Shown here piece by piece: positions 42,912-51,648 of a stretch of DNA of 64,000 bases (its first letter is position 1; each line of letters begins with the position of its first letter). Made by a program: the position numbers and the translations under genes. The stretch lies in contig CAZWSX010000007.1 in the NCBI GenBank assembly GCA_964636985.1, positions 62,001 to 126,000 on the forward strand. The letters run 5' to 3'. The stretch comes from CAZWSX01 sp964636985 (lineage in GTDB: Bacteria > Planctomycetota > Planctomycetia > Pirellulales > Pirellulaceae). The notes beneath the pieces were generated by a model. It had not been told where the DNA came from, made no database searches, and worked only from the letters and a program-made list of their open reading frames with translations.

Positions 42912-44834
42912 GTGAAAACGAACACGCTCCGGTTCGCTGCCATGTTGTTCCTGGCGATGCTGGCCGGCATTGCGTCGGCCGCCGACTGGCCGCAACTGCG
43001 CGGCCCAAACCACGATAGTATTGGAGGCGAGACGGGCCTGATCAGCGAGTGGCCCGAGGCCGGCCCGCCAGTGCTGTGGACTCGCGAACTCGGAAGTGGT
43101 TACTCCTCATTCGCCATCGTCGGCGAGCGAGCGTTCACGCAGTACCAAACGCAGTTCGGCCAGTACGTGATCTGCCTCGACGCCACGTCGGGCAACACTC
43201 TGTGGGAACACCGTTACGACTGGCCATACGAAGGAGGCGGCCTGTATCCCGGTCCGCGATCGACGCCCACGGTCACCGACCGCCATGTTTACTTTGCCTC
43301 AGTGAATGGCCAGATCTCGTGCCTGAATGTGAGCGACGGTAAACCGGTATGGAGTGCCAATCTTGTCGAGGACTTCAAAGGAGAGGGGATGGAGTTTGGC
43401 TACTCCGCCTCGCCGCTGTTGATCGACGGCATGGTGATCGCACCCGTGGGAGGCAAGGGAGCGTCGGTCGTGGCGCTCGATGCCGAGACGGGGGCCATCC
43501 GCTGGAAGGCCGGTGACGATCCGGCGAGCTATTCCACAATTTATCCGCTCCAACTGGAAGGCCGCAGGCTAGTGCTCGCAGTGCTGCAGAATGCGATGGT
43601 CTTGCTCGACCGTCGCGATGGGACCATTGTCTGGCGGCAGGTTCTTTCGCACGGCTACGACGAGCACGCCACGGCGCCACTGTACCTTGAACCACACCTT
43701 TGTCTGACAACAGCCTTCCGCGCCGGCGCGACGCAGTATGCGTTGCGCGCCGCTTCATCCAGTGATGTTCAAGAAGATCCGATCCGCGTCGAGACAACCT
43801 GGTTCAACCGCGAGATGTCGAACGACATCGCTTCGAGCCTTCTCAAAGATGGTTTTCTCTACGGCTTCGATCTCCGCGACATTCAGGCTAAATTGCATCG
43901 CCCGTCGCGGGGAGCATTTCGTTGTCTGGACTGGTCGACGGGCAAAACAAAGTGGTCGTCCGACAAAATCGGGCAAGCGTCGATCATCGCTGCCGACGGC
44001 AAACTGATCCTCTTCACCGATAAAGGGGAACTGGTCCTTTTACGAGAGTCGTCCGAGGAATGCCTTGAACTTGCGAGGACGCGTGTCTTTCCAGACGAGA
44101 TCTGCTGGACTTCGCCGGCCCTATCGGGCGGGCGACTGTTCTTGCGTTCGCCATCGAGGGCCGTTTGCATTGACTTGCGTAGTCGCAAACAACGTGAAAC
44201 AAACGCCGCCAGTGCGACAACAACTCGCGTGGCCGACATCGCCCGCGGCGAGCGATGGGACCTTTCTCAGTTGGCGGGAGGTGAGCGAGAGGCACCATTC
44301 GATCCACCGACAGTCGACGAACTGCGACTTTGGTTTGTGGCTTCGCTAGTGGCTTTCGCGGCGGCGGTCGCGATTCATCTAGCGAGTCAACTAGTTCGCC
44401 CGTTCGGCCGCTCGACGGCGCTGGTTGTGTTGTTCGTGCTGGGCGCGGTGGCGGGGCCAATCGGCAATCACATTCAGCACCTGTTTCTTCTCACGTGGCC
44501 GGTCAGTCTCTTTGCTGCTGGTCAAGCTGCGTTTGACTCGGTCTTTTGGGCAGAAAGGCACGAGAATCGTTTTCGCGCGCGGTGGATATCGCGCGGGCTC
44601 ATCGCGACGTTCCTCGGGATCTGCATTGGCTACGGGCTCCTTTGTCAGCGGCTCGGCATGGCCATGGAGACGGTGTTCCTGCTGGGCTTTGTCGGGGCTC
44701 TCCCGCTGATGGTGGTTGCCGGCTGGAGAGGTTCCAAGCCGCAACTACGCCTCTGGGAGCATTGGATTTGGCTGCTGGCGGGATTCACCCTGTACTACTG
44801 GAGTACCGGGGTCTTCATCTGGTGGCGATGGTGA
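42912..44834 (+). CDS. PQQ-like propeller protein with C-terminal membrane domain
   Basis: 640 residues from GTG. Signal peptide ending SAAD, then the motif DWPQLRGPNHDSI typical of planctomycete outer-membrane-assembly-like/quinoprotein families. The propeller (about 30-440) has blades ICLDATSGNTLWEHR, LNVSDGKPVWSAN, VALDAETGAIRWKAG, CLDWSTGKTKWSS. The last 170 residues form five to six membrane helices ending in WWRW. A periplasmic propeller joined to a polytopic membrane domain is unusual. Divergent from the Gfo/Idh gene, 147 bp between starts. Confidence 0.85.
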   Translation: MKTNTLRFAAMLFLAMLAGIASAADWPQLRGPNHDSIGGETGLISEWPEAGPPVLWTRELGSGYSSFAIVGERAFTQYQTQFGQYVICLDATSGNTLWEHRYDWPYEGGGLYPGPRSTPTVTDRHVYFASVNGQISCLNVSDGKPVWSANLVEDFKGEGMEFGYSASPLLIDGMVIAPVGGKGASVVALDAETGAIRWKAGDDPASYSTIYPLQLEGRRLVLAVLQNAMVLLDRRDGTIVWRQVLSHGYDEHATAPLYLEPHLCLTTAFRAGATQYALRAASSSDVQEDPIRVETTWFNREMSNDIASSLLKDGFLYGFDLRDIQAKLHRPSRGAFRCLDWSTGKTKWSSDKIGQASIIAADGKLILFTDKGELVLLRESSEECLELARTRVFPDEICWTSPALSGGRLFLRSPSRAVCIDLRSRKQRETNAASATTTRVADIARGERWDLSQLAGGEREAPFDPPTVDELRLWFVASLVAFAAAVAIHLASQLVRPFGRSTALVVLFVLGAVAGPIGNHIQHLFLLTWPVSLFAAGQAAFDSVFWAERHENRFRARWISRGLIATFLGICIGYGLLCQRLGMAMETVFLLGFVGALPLMVVAGWRGSKPQLRLWEHWIWLLAGFTLYYWSTGVFIWWRW

Positions 44835-44847
44835 TGGAGACGCACCG

Positions 44848-45195
44848 TCAGGAGTCTGAATCGTCCATGTGAAAATGGTGCAACGTCCGATGGACTACGG
44901 GCGTTAACACCACAGCTGCCGTGACAATAAAAACACAGCCGCCGTAGAGAGCGTAGATGCTAGTGAAAACCTTGCCGGAAGCAGTGACAGGCGGATAGAC
45001 CTGTCCCATGCCACCCAGCAGCATCGACGCATTCACCAGAGCGTCGAGGAACGACAGACGATCGAACGCCATGTAGCCCGCGATTCCGATCCCTAACGAA
45101 ACGATCACGATCGCGGAAGCAACAAGCCAGTGATTCACCACGCGCCAAGCGAACTGGCTCCATGGAAGCAGTTTGTCGCTTTTTGATTCGTACAT
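44848..45195 (-). CDS. Two-helix K+-channel-like protein with degenerate selectivity filter
   Basis: 115 residues. Helix 1 at about 22-44, a pore-loop-like segment (LSFLDALVNASMLLGGMGQ), and helix 2 at about 78-102. The stretch after the filter, VYPPVTASGKVFTSIYALYGG, follows the ion_trans_2 pattern of K+ channels (xxPxTxxGKxFxxxYxLxG). The filter itself is GGMGQ (61-65) instead of the usual TVGYGD, so selectivity for K+ is doubtful. Directly follows the KimA-like transporter gene with a 9-bp gap, suggesting a common transcript and job. Confidence 0.65.
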   Translation of the reverse strand: MYESKSDKLLPWSQFAWRVVNHWLVASAIVIVSLGIGIAGYMAFDRLSFLDALVNASMLLGGMGQVYPPVTASGKVFTSIYALYGGCVFIVTAAVVLTPVVHRTLHHFHMDDSDS

Positions 45196-45204
45196 GGTGC
45201 TGCG

Positions 45205-47046
45205 TCAGGCGTGAATAATCAGCTTGATCGGTTCCGGCAGATATTGGGCCACTTGCTGGATCACGTCCCCCTTCATCGTGCGCCACAGCGACCCGCGTTG
45301 GGTGGTTCCGAGGAACAACTCGGTCACGCCGTAGGTGGCGGCCATGTCGAGGATCATCCCGGCAATGTCGTGGCTTTGGGCGTAAAGGTAGTGAATTTTC
45401 ACTCCTTCTTCTTTGGCCATTTTTGCGACGTCGCCAAACATCTTGGCCGCCGCCGGATCGTCGTGCCAGTCTTCGGGCTTGACGTCGCCCATCGGGATGA
45501 CAGCGATGTACCGGACGAACAAGACCAGCAGTTCGGCTTCCTGGAGCTTTGCCTGACCAATTGCGTAGCTGAGAAGCTTCATGTTGCCGTAAGTCGAGAC
45601 CAGCAATCGCTTCTTGCGGGCGCTTTCACCCGAGACCATGAGTTGGGCAGCTGCCGCACTCTTCTCGACCATTTCGAGCATCGGCTCGACGACCATTTTG
45701 CCGATGTGCCGGTAGTGGTGTGCGACCGCCCGGCCGCTAAGACCCGCGATCATGATAACGGCGGCGAATAGTAAGGCGTGAGGCTTTTCGAAGGCAATCG
45801 TCAACCAGATGGCCGCCATGACCACGGACAGGATCACCATCGGCCACCGTTCCCATGAGCGGAGCGGCAGCGAAAAATTCGTAGAGCATGCGCCCAAGTT
45901 GATTGCTACGGCACCGACCACACCAATGGCATAAAGGTCGGCCAACTGTTTGGTGCTTGGAACCAGCAACACGATGAGCGCCGGCACGACCGTGCCGAGC
46001 ACCAAAGGGGTCACCGGCATGCCCCAGATGTTCAACTTGCGGAACTGGGTGGGGAGTTCGCGGTCGGTCGACATCATGTACTGGATGCTGACCAAGTCGG
46101 TAACAGCCGTGTTGACGGCCGAAAGCAACAGTGCGGCGAACGTCAATGCGGCGATCGCGGCAAAGCGGGGACCGACATAGTGCTTGGCCAGGATGTTCAA
46201 CATCGTGTCGTGGGCATCACGATTGACCACCAGCCCCTTGGCTTCGCCCGTTTCGAACGGCGCCTGCGGAGTTTCACCGCGCTCTTCCGCTTGTTGCTTG
46301 GCGACCTCGGGCGTGACGAAGAGCTTGTCCTTCGGCATCGCCTGCACGGCGAGGGACAGCACCAAGTTCAAGATCACGATCTCAGCCAACACCGGATAGA
46401 TCGACAAGCGCGCCGTGCGTTCGACGGGCTTGACCATGATCCCCGTCATGTTGGCGACCGCTTCGACGCCGCTGATCGCGAGAATCAGCCGCGTGAACTG
46501 GGCCCACGATTCTCCCGGGCTATGGGTGATTGGCTCGATATGCACGTTCGCGAGGTGAGGAACGGCGAAAGCCGAAATCACAATGCTAAAGATGACCGTC
46601 GCCACGGCGACAATAAGCGCCAGGGTTCCGGCCTTGGTCGGGCCAAAATAGTTGATGACTCCGATGAGGATGATTCCGCCCGCCGCCCACCAGGCCTCGT
46701 GATGGACTCCCAAATAGTGGAAGGCCTCTAACGCGGAAAGCGAGGCCGTCACCACGTAGTCGGCGCACAACAGCAGCGCGCCGATCACGCCCAGCAGGTG
46801 CGACCGATGTCTTGCCGCGGAGTAGACGCCGCCGCCCTCCGGATATTGCCGACAGATGACCTCGTAGGCCCAGCCGACCGCAATGAGCAGCACGCTCATC
46901 GCCGCCATGTACCAAATCGACGAGTAGCCTGCGTAGAAGAACGCGAAGCCCAGCACATACAGACGACTGGTTCCCCAGTCGCCGAACAACATGGGTCCGG
47001 CGTGGTACCACCTGAGTTGGCGCGGACGATCTCCGGTCGACAACAT
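45205..47046 (-). CDS. APC-superfamily transporter with C-terminal UspA-like domain (KimA-like)
   Basis: 613 residues. About twelve membrane helices to residue 465, with the APC motif YPEGGGVYSAARHRSHLLG, LLLCADYVVTASLS and the substrate-site-type AISGVEAVANMTG. The cytosolic end (about 480-613) is UspA-like: KKRLLVSTYGNMKLLSYA, AELLVLFVRYIAV, VTELFLGTTQRGSLWRTM. Length and plan match KimA (YdaO) of Bacillus subtilis, a K+/H+ symporter, although amino-acid permeases with the same fusion exist. The adjacent channel-like gene favours an ion role. Substrate not proved. Confidence 0.85.
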   Translation of the reverse strand: MLSTGDRPRQLRWYHAGPMLFGDWGTSRLYVLGFAFFYAGYSSIWYMAAMSVLLIAVGWAYEVICRQYPEGGGVYSAARHRSHLLGVIGALLLCADYVVTASLSALEAFHYLGVHHEAWWAAGGIILIGVINYFGPTKAGTLALIVAVATVIFSIVISAFAVPHLANVHIEPITHSPGESWAQFTRLILAISGVEAVANMTGIMVKPVERTARLSIYPVLAEIVILNLVLSLAVQAMPKDKLFVTPEVAKQQAEERGETPQAPFETGEAKGLVVNRDAHDTMLNILAKHYVGPRFAAIAALTFAALLLSAVNTAVTDLVSIQYMMSTDRELPTQFRKLNIWGMPVTPLVLGTVVPALIVLLVPSTKQLADLYAIGVVGAVAINLGACSTNFSLPLRSWERWPMVILSVVMAAIWLTIAFEKPHALLFAAVIMIAGLSGRAVAHHYRHIGKMVVEPMLEMVEKSAAAAQLMVSGESARKKRLLVSTYGNMKLLSYAIGQAKLQEAELLVLFVRYIAVIPMGDVKPEDWHDDPAAAKMFGDVAKMAKEEGVKIHYLYAQSHDIAGMILDMAATYGVTELFLGTTQRGSLWRTMKGDVIQQVAQYLPEPIKLIIHA

Positions 47047-47684
47047 ACTGCTTTAGCCCTTGTGTTGCCCAACGTCGGCGCAGACGATCGCCGTCTTCGT
47101 TTGGAGCGAGACCCATCCGCGCAGATCACAACGCGCGCGTATGCACAACTGGCGCACCTGGATGGACATCGCTAAGAAGAATCCCGTTCGACCTACGAGG
47201 TTAGCTGTCGGGCTCGAGGTGGGTTTCCACGCCTCGCGATCGTTGGACTGGAAGTCTTTCGCCAGCCAACCATCGTTTGCCCCGGTGGTTTACAAAATCG
47301 CTGTCGCGGTTTTGCAAACCAATGGTTCCCCCGTTCCGCCTGAGATGCCGGCAGCTCAACGCCGCCTGACCTTTTGGCGAACTCGGTCCGCAGGCTTTCA
47401 TGCCTGCATGTGGCAATACTGTTATGGCAACACTGTTTGGAAAATCCGCCCCGCAAAATTCGAGCGAATGATTCGAGTAAGTGGGTTGCCAACACGAAAC
47501 AAGAATCGCCGATCATCCTAGCGACCGAACGTTCCGATGCAAGCCACCGAAAGAAAAACGACTACTCGAGTTGATGCGTAAAGCCGGATGGCGTCGATAG
47601 TTACGGCGAACTATAGAGGCGGCCGCTGTGGGCCGCCCGCCGTGGTGTAGACGTCCGATTTCGTGTGAAACCGAACTTGAAAGA
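47047..47684. other. Long intergenic region, no convincing gene
   Basis: 638 bp between the transporter gene start and the YdjY-gene 3' end. A plus-strand frame of 153 codons crosses it but has no recognisable motif, odd amino-acid use and no RBS. Visible structures: hairpin GCAGGC-TTTCAT-GCCTGC at 47390-47407, and stem GGCGGCC / GGCCGCC at 47618-47637, which could terminate the YdjY transcript on the minus strand although no T-tract follows. Confidence 0.55.
47390..47407. repeat. Short hairpin in gene-free stretch
   Basis: GCAGGC / GCCTGC with loop TTTCAT. Similar in size to the other small palindromes in spacers of this window. No function can be assigned. Confidence 0.45.
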
Positions 47685-48473
47685 TCATTTGGCTTGCGTT
47701 TTAGCGTCGCTCTTTTTGGCGTCCGGCTTCTTCGCTTCCGCTTTCGCAGCGTCCTTGGGCTGGAAGTAAAGCCGCACGGGCGTTCCCAGTTTTGGGATTT
47801 TGTCTTTGTTGGCGATGTACAGCAGATCGGCCGCGTCGGTGCTGCTTTTGATTGGCAAATCGAGCATTGCCGTGGTGAAGTTCGAGACGCACACCATGTC
47901 GCCATTATCGGCGAAATAATGTTCCTCGCCGGTCCCCTCGTCGGTCCAAAAGCCGCTGCCGGCGAATATCCAGTCATGCTTCATCGCCTCGCCTGTTTTG
48001 GCGTTTTTGATCCATTCCTGGGCTTTGACTTTGTGTTCTTTTCCCGTATCGTCCTTCCACACGGCATACACTTCCACGAAGGGACCGCTGGCCGCTTCGT
48101 ATTCAGGAGCAAACTTCACGGGCGATCCGGGTTTCAAACCCAGCCGCAACAATCCCGCGTGGACGAACTTCGCCCTGGTATCAAGCGAAACAACGGCTTC
48201 GTGTTCCTTGGTTCCCTTAGGGCAGGCGAACATTTCGAGCTGGCCTTCTCGCAGACAAATCACGCCATCGGCGACCACGGCTTTCTTTTCCAAGTCGATC
48301 CAAACCTTCTGATCTTTGGCGAGCCGCGGCAGTCCCGCAGGCGGATCGAAGAGTTGCTTCGGAGACGGCTTTCGCGAGTTCTCCTCGGCTTCGTCCGCAT
48401 CCTGCCAACCCCAGGAAGCACGTAGCGGGACGACTAACATGACGGCGACGGCAACGATCAACGCGCGATTCAT
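47685..48473 (-). CDS. YdjY domain-containing exported protein
   Basis: 262 residues from MNRALIVAVAVML, the start that begins a signal peptide. The YdjY pattern is visible: VWIDLEKKAVVADGVIC, then GQLEMFACPKGTKEHEAVVSLD. The C-terminal region has GSGFWTDEGTGEEHYFAD, giving a second domain, and the last 25 residues are a Lys/Ala/Asp tail. YdjY-domain proteins are periplasmic and functionally obscure, often with ferredoxin-like partners in other bacteria; none is near here. A hairpin about 50 bp downstream may end the transcript. Confidence 0.85.
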   Translation of the reverse strand: MNRALIVAVAVMLVVPLRASWGWQDADEAEENSRKPSPKQLFDPPAGLPRLAKDQKVWIDLEKKAVVADGVICLREGQLEMFACPKGTKEHEAVVSLDTRAKFVHAGLLRLGLKPGSPVKFAPEYEAASGPFVEVYAVWKDDTGKEHKVKAQEWIKNAKTGEAMKHDWIFAGSGFWTDEGTGEEHYFADNGDMVCVSNFTTAMLDLPIKSSTDAADLLYIANKDKIPKLGTPVRLYFQPKDAAKAEAKKPDAKKSDAKTQAK

Positions 48474-48650
48474 CGGGTGACCCTCTAAAAAATGGCCCCG
48501 AGAGGGCCTCGTCGTATGTGGGAAGCCGGATAAGATAGGCGGCAATTGCGGCCCCGCCCGACTAGGGGAAACTAGGCAATGGGAAATTCGCAATTACCGT
48601 GCCAAGCCGATACCGACGTCGCATTATAAGACTGACTGTGGTCTACAAGA

Positions 48651-50537
48651 ATGGCTAAACGCGCTAACAAGACCAAGACCGATCGTCCCGGAAAATCCGA
48701 GGTCTCATCATCGAAAAAGGGGCAAGTCGCGAAGCGGCCGAACGCAAAGTCCGCATCGGAAAAAAGCAAAACGGCGCCATCGCAACGTCGCGGCCGCTCG
48801 GCCTCGGTTGGTGTCGAAAACGTCGTCACGGCGCCGCTTTCAGCGTCATCTGTTAGCTGGAATGAGTTTCGCGACGAAGTGGCGGCCCAGCGGCAGCGGC
48901 TGTTGGCTAAGGACGTTTTTCCGGAACAGCAGGAACTATCGGAACTGCTCGAAACGCTGGCTGCGGCTTACTCGCTTCTGTCCTCGCGCGATACGCTCGC
49001 GCCCGAACTGGCCAAAGCGGTCGTCTCCCAGCTCAGCCAGCAACGGACCTCTACCCAGTTGCCAGCCGCCGAAGTCTCCTCATCCGACAATCCGCTCGCA
49101 GCACTTGTGGACGATGCGCCTCACGGTGGCAACGGCGATGAGCCGCCCCGGCAAGATGACGCGGAAGCAACTGAAGAAGTACCTGGCTGGATTCAAGTCG
49201 ATCCCGTTCTCACAACCCTGCGCGATGTCGAGTTGCCGCTGGCGCTCGCGGCAGCGAATGTCGAGAGCATCGGCGGGGCACATCCGATGGACGTCCGTCA
49301 GGCCGCAGGCAACACTTGGCACGAGTTGATCTACCGATATCTTGACGGCGAAGGAATGCTGCACGGACGGTGGCTCGATTGCTTGCCCGAGTTGCTCGCG
49401 AGTTGGGCGCGGTGCGAACTGTTGGCCAAGTCGCAGGGGGGCTCGCTGCTGGGGAGCGAGGATCACAAGCAGAGTGAACAGTTGTTCGCGCACGCCATCG
49501 CTTGGTGCCGCAACGACGGGAGTCTGCGGCTCGCCGACGAAATATCGCGAAGCTGGGACTGGGCCAAAACGGCGCATCGGGTTTTCGGCAGGAACTCGCC
49601 GTTTCCGGGTTCGACCAAAGCAGCGGCAAGCCAGGGCAAGAGCGCTAAGAACAAACCCAAGCTCAAGACGTCCTCGGCGACTTCGCTGACGCGCTATTCG
49701 GAATGGAGCAAAACCGCGATCTTGGCCACGGCCAACGACGCCGCGACGCCGGCCTCGCTCGCCCTTTGCTTCGCGCAGCCGGAGTTGCGGCTGGAATTCG
49801 CCGCCAGCGGCAAAACGTGGCTGCAAGGGATGCCGAAAACGACACTCGTCTTTGACGGCGAACCAATCGTCACCGCCGATACGTGGGACGAGGTTTGTTG
49901 GCACGAAGACGAAGACGCGGTTTACCTCGAGCTCCAACAAGATTTCGGCACGCACGGAAAGCTACAGCGCCAACTGTTGCTGGGACGCAAGGACCGCTTT
50001 CTGCTGATTAGCGACGCCGTATTGGCCAACCATTCGCACGAGATCGAGTACGTCACGCAGTGGCCGCTCGCATCGGAAGTTGAGTTCTCTGCCGCCGAAA
50101 GAACGCGCGAGGCTTCTCTTTCAGTGGGTGCTGCGACGGTTTCCATATTGCCTCTGAGCGAACCCGAGTGGCGGTCGCAATTCTCGCCATGCGAGCTGAC
50201 ATCGAGCGAGATGACATCAAGAGACCGTGCCATCACGTTTTCCAGGAAAGCGACCGGCAGAAATCTGTACGCCCCGCTTTGGTTCGACTTCGATTCGCCG
50301 CGAACCAAGAAGCCTTTCACGTGGCGGCGGCTCACCGTGGCCGAAGCGATGGACGTCGTCCCACTCGACGTCGCCGCCGGCTACCGCGTTCAGACGGGCG
50401 ACGAACAGTTCTTGATCTACCGCTCACTGGCGGCTCGCGGCAATCGGACGCTTCTGGGAAAGAACCTGGTTAGCGAGTACGTCGTGGCCCGTTTTGCTCG
50501 CAATGGTACGACCGAGGCCATTCTCGAAATCGAGTAA
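48651..50537 (+). CDS. Large cytoplasmic protein of unknown function with beta-sandwich-like C-terminus
   Basis: 628 residues, no signal peptide. The first 60 residues are Lys/Ser/Arg-rich and probably disordered, possibly nucleic-acid binding. A helical middle region (LSELLETLAAAYSLLSS) follows. From about residue 345 the protein is strand-rich: AVYLELQQDFGTHGKLQRQLL, RFLLISDAVLANHSHEIEYV, NLYAPLWFDFDSPR. This second half recalls the beta-sandwich of heparinase II/III-like proteins, but no catalytic residues could be named. Upstream of yggS, in the same direction, 65 bp apart. Confidence 0.65.
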   Translation: MAKRANKTKTDRPGKSEVSSSKKGQVAKRPNAKSASEKSKTAPSQRRGRSASVGVENVVTAPLSASSVSWNEFRDEVAAQRQRLLAKDVFPEQQELSELLETLAAAYSLLSSRDTLAPELAKAVVSQLSQQRTSTQLPAAEVSSSDNPLAALVDDAPHGGNGDEPPRQDDAEATEEVPGWIQVDPVLTTLRDVELPLALAAANVESIGGAHPMDVRQAAGNTWHELIYRYLDGEGMLHGRWLDCLPELLASWARCELLAKSQGGSLLGSEDHKQSEQLFAHAIAWCRNDGSLRLADEISRSWDWAKTAHRVFGRNSPFPGSTKAAASQGKSAKNKPKLKTSSATSLTRYSEWSKTAILATANDAATPASLALCFAQPELRLEFAASGKTWLQGMPKTTLVFDGEPIVTADTWDEVCWHEDEDAVYLELQQDFGTHGKLQRQLLLGRKDRFLLISDAVLANHSHEIEYVTQWPLASEVEFSAAERTREASLSVGAATVSILPLSEPEWRSQFSPCELTSSEMTSRDRAITFSRKATGRNLYAPLWFDFDSPRTKKPFTWRRLTVAEAMDVVPLDVAAGYRVQTGDEQFLIYRSLAARGNRTLLGKNLVSEYVVARFARNGTTEAILEIE

Positions 50538-50602
50538 AATGGCGCCAGCGGACATGGGTTCCTCCTGTCCGTCTCCCAGGGCAAGGTCGGCCGGCGATTA
50601 TC

Positions 50603-51337
50603 ATGGATTTGAACTCTCAAGACACGCCGAAGCGACTCGCTGAGAATTTCCAGCAGGTTCGGCAGCGGATGGCAGATGCCGCAACGCGCGCCGGACGCCA
50701 GCCCGAGGAAGTGCGCCTCGTCGGCGTGACCAAGTACGTCGATGTGGAGTTCACCAGAATGCTCCGCGAGGCAGGCTGCGCTGACCTTGGAGAAAGCCGC
50801 CCACAATCACTGTGGGAAAAGGCCGAGGGCCTCTTCGGCACCGACACGTCGTGGCACTTGATCGGCCATCTGCAGCGCAACAAGGTCCGCAAGACGCTGT
50901 CGTATGGCCCGACGATCCATTCGATCGATAGCGCGCGGTTGCTCAAAGAGATCGAAGCAGAGGCTCGACAGCAAAATCGGACGGTCGTCGGTCTGATCGA
51001 AGTCAATATCTCAGGCGACGCGGCCAAGCACGGTGTCTCGCCTGACGAGCTAGAAGGGTTTTTGGCGGGTACGGCCGATCTCACCAAGGTGTCAATCGTC
51101 GGCCTGATGGGCATGGCAGGCCTAGAGAGCGACCTGGCCCAATCGCAGCGGGAATTCGCCGCGCTCCGCGACCTGCGCGATCGAGTCGCGCCGCTCGCGC
51201 CACCCCGAGTGAAGCTCACCGAACTGTCGATGGGGATGAGCGGCGACTTCGAAGCGGCCATCGCCGAGGGAGCGACGCTGGTGCGGATCGGCTCGACCCT
51301 CTGGGAAGGAATCGATCTGCCCGGAGCCGGCGCGTGA
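50603..51337 (+). CDS. yggS: YggS-family PLP homeostasis protein
   Basis: 244 residues. Single-domain fold type III PLP-binding protein (PLPBP) with no known enzyme activity, needed for vitamin B6 and amino-acid homeostasis. PLP-binding Lys in VGVTKYVDVE; ADLGESRPQSL; HLIGHLQRNKVRK; and the C-terminal phosphate-binding signature LSMGMSGDFEAAI ... VRIGSTLWEG. Its stop overlaps the GTG of the DUF167 gene by four bases. Function by family is certain; biochemical detail is not. Confidence 0.95.
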   Translation: MDLNSQDTPKRLAENFQQVRQRMADAATRAGRQPEEVRLVGVTKYVDVEFTRMLREAGCADLGESRPQSLWEKAEGLFGTDTSWHLIGHLQRNKVRKTLSYGPTIHSIDSARLLKEIEAEARQQNRTVVGLIEVNISGDAAKHGVSPDELEGFLAGTADLTKVSIVGLMGMAGLESDLAQSQREFAALRDLRDRVAPLAPPRVKLTELSMGMSGDFEAAIAEGATLVRIGSTLWEGIDLPGAGA

Positions 51338-51639
51338 TCTCGATCGAACCACACGCCGAAGGCGTACTGATTCCCGTCAAAGCTTTGCCCGGCGCGAAGC
51401 GCAATGAATGCAGAGGTGAGACCGACGGCGCCCTCCGCCTCTGCGTGACGGCCGCGCCAGAGAAAGGCAAAGCCAACAAGGCGCTCTGCGAACTGCTGGC
51501 CAAGCTGCTCGACGTGAAGAAGTCGCAAGTCGAACTGCTGTCGGGCGAGACGAATCCGAAGAAGGTCTTTCTGGTGCGGGGTGCTTCGGTCGAAGCGATT
51601 GTGGAGCGAATCAACGAGCTGCTATCGAACGCCGAGTAA
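51334..51639 (+). CDS. yggU: DUF167 (YggU family) protein
   Basis: 101 residues from GTG; the start overlaps the yggS stop (GTGA), a translational-coupling arrangement. The family pattern is clear: VKALPGAKRNEC, LRLCVTAAPEKGKANKAL, LLDVKKSQVELLSGETNPKKVF. The YggU function is unknown. In Escherichia coli yggS-yggT-yggU are neighbours; here yggT is missing and yggU follows yggS directly. Confidence 0.93.
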   Translation: MISIEPHAEGVLIPVKALPGAKRNECRGETDGALRLCVTAAPEKGKANKALCELLAKLLDVKKSQVELLSGETNPKKVFLVRGASVEAIVERINELLSNAE

Positions 51640-51648
51640 GGCTCGCCG

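Noticed and set aside
47060..47521. 153-codon plus-strand frame in the longest gene-free stretch
   Set aside because: No RBS, no recognisable domain, Trp/Arg-rich composition atypical for the surrounding genes; overlapped by equally plausible frames on the other strand.
50549..50571. Weak hairpin CGGACA / TGTCCG before yggS
   Set aside because: Only six pairs with an 11-nt loop and no T-tract; may belong to the family of small palindromes, but cannot be separated from chance.
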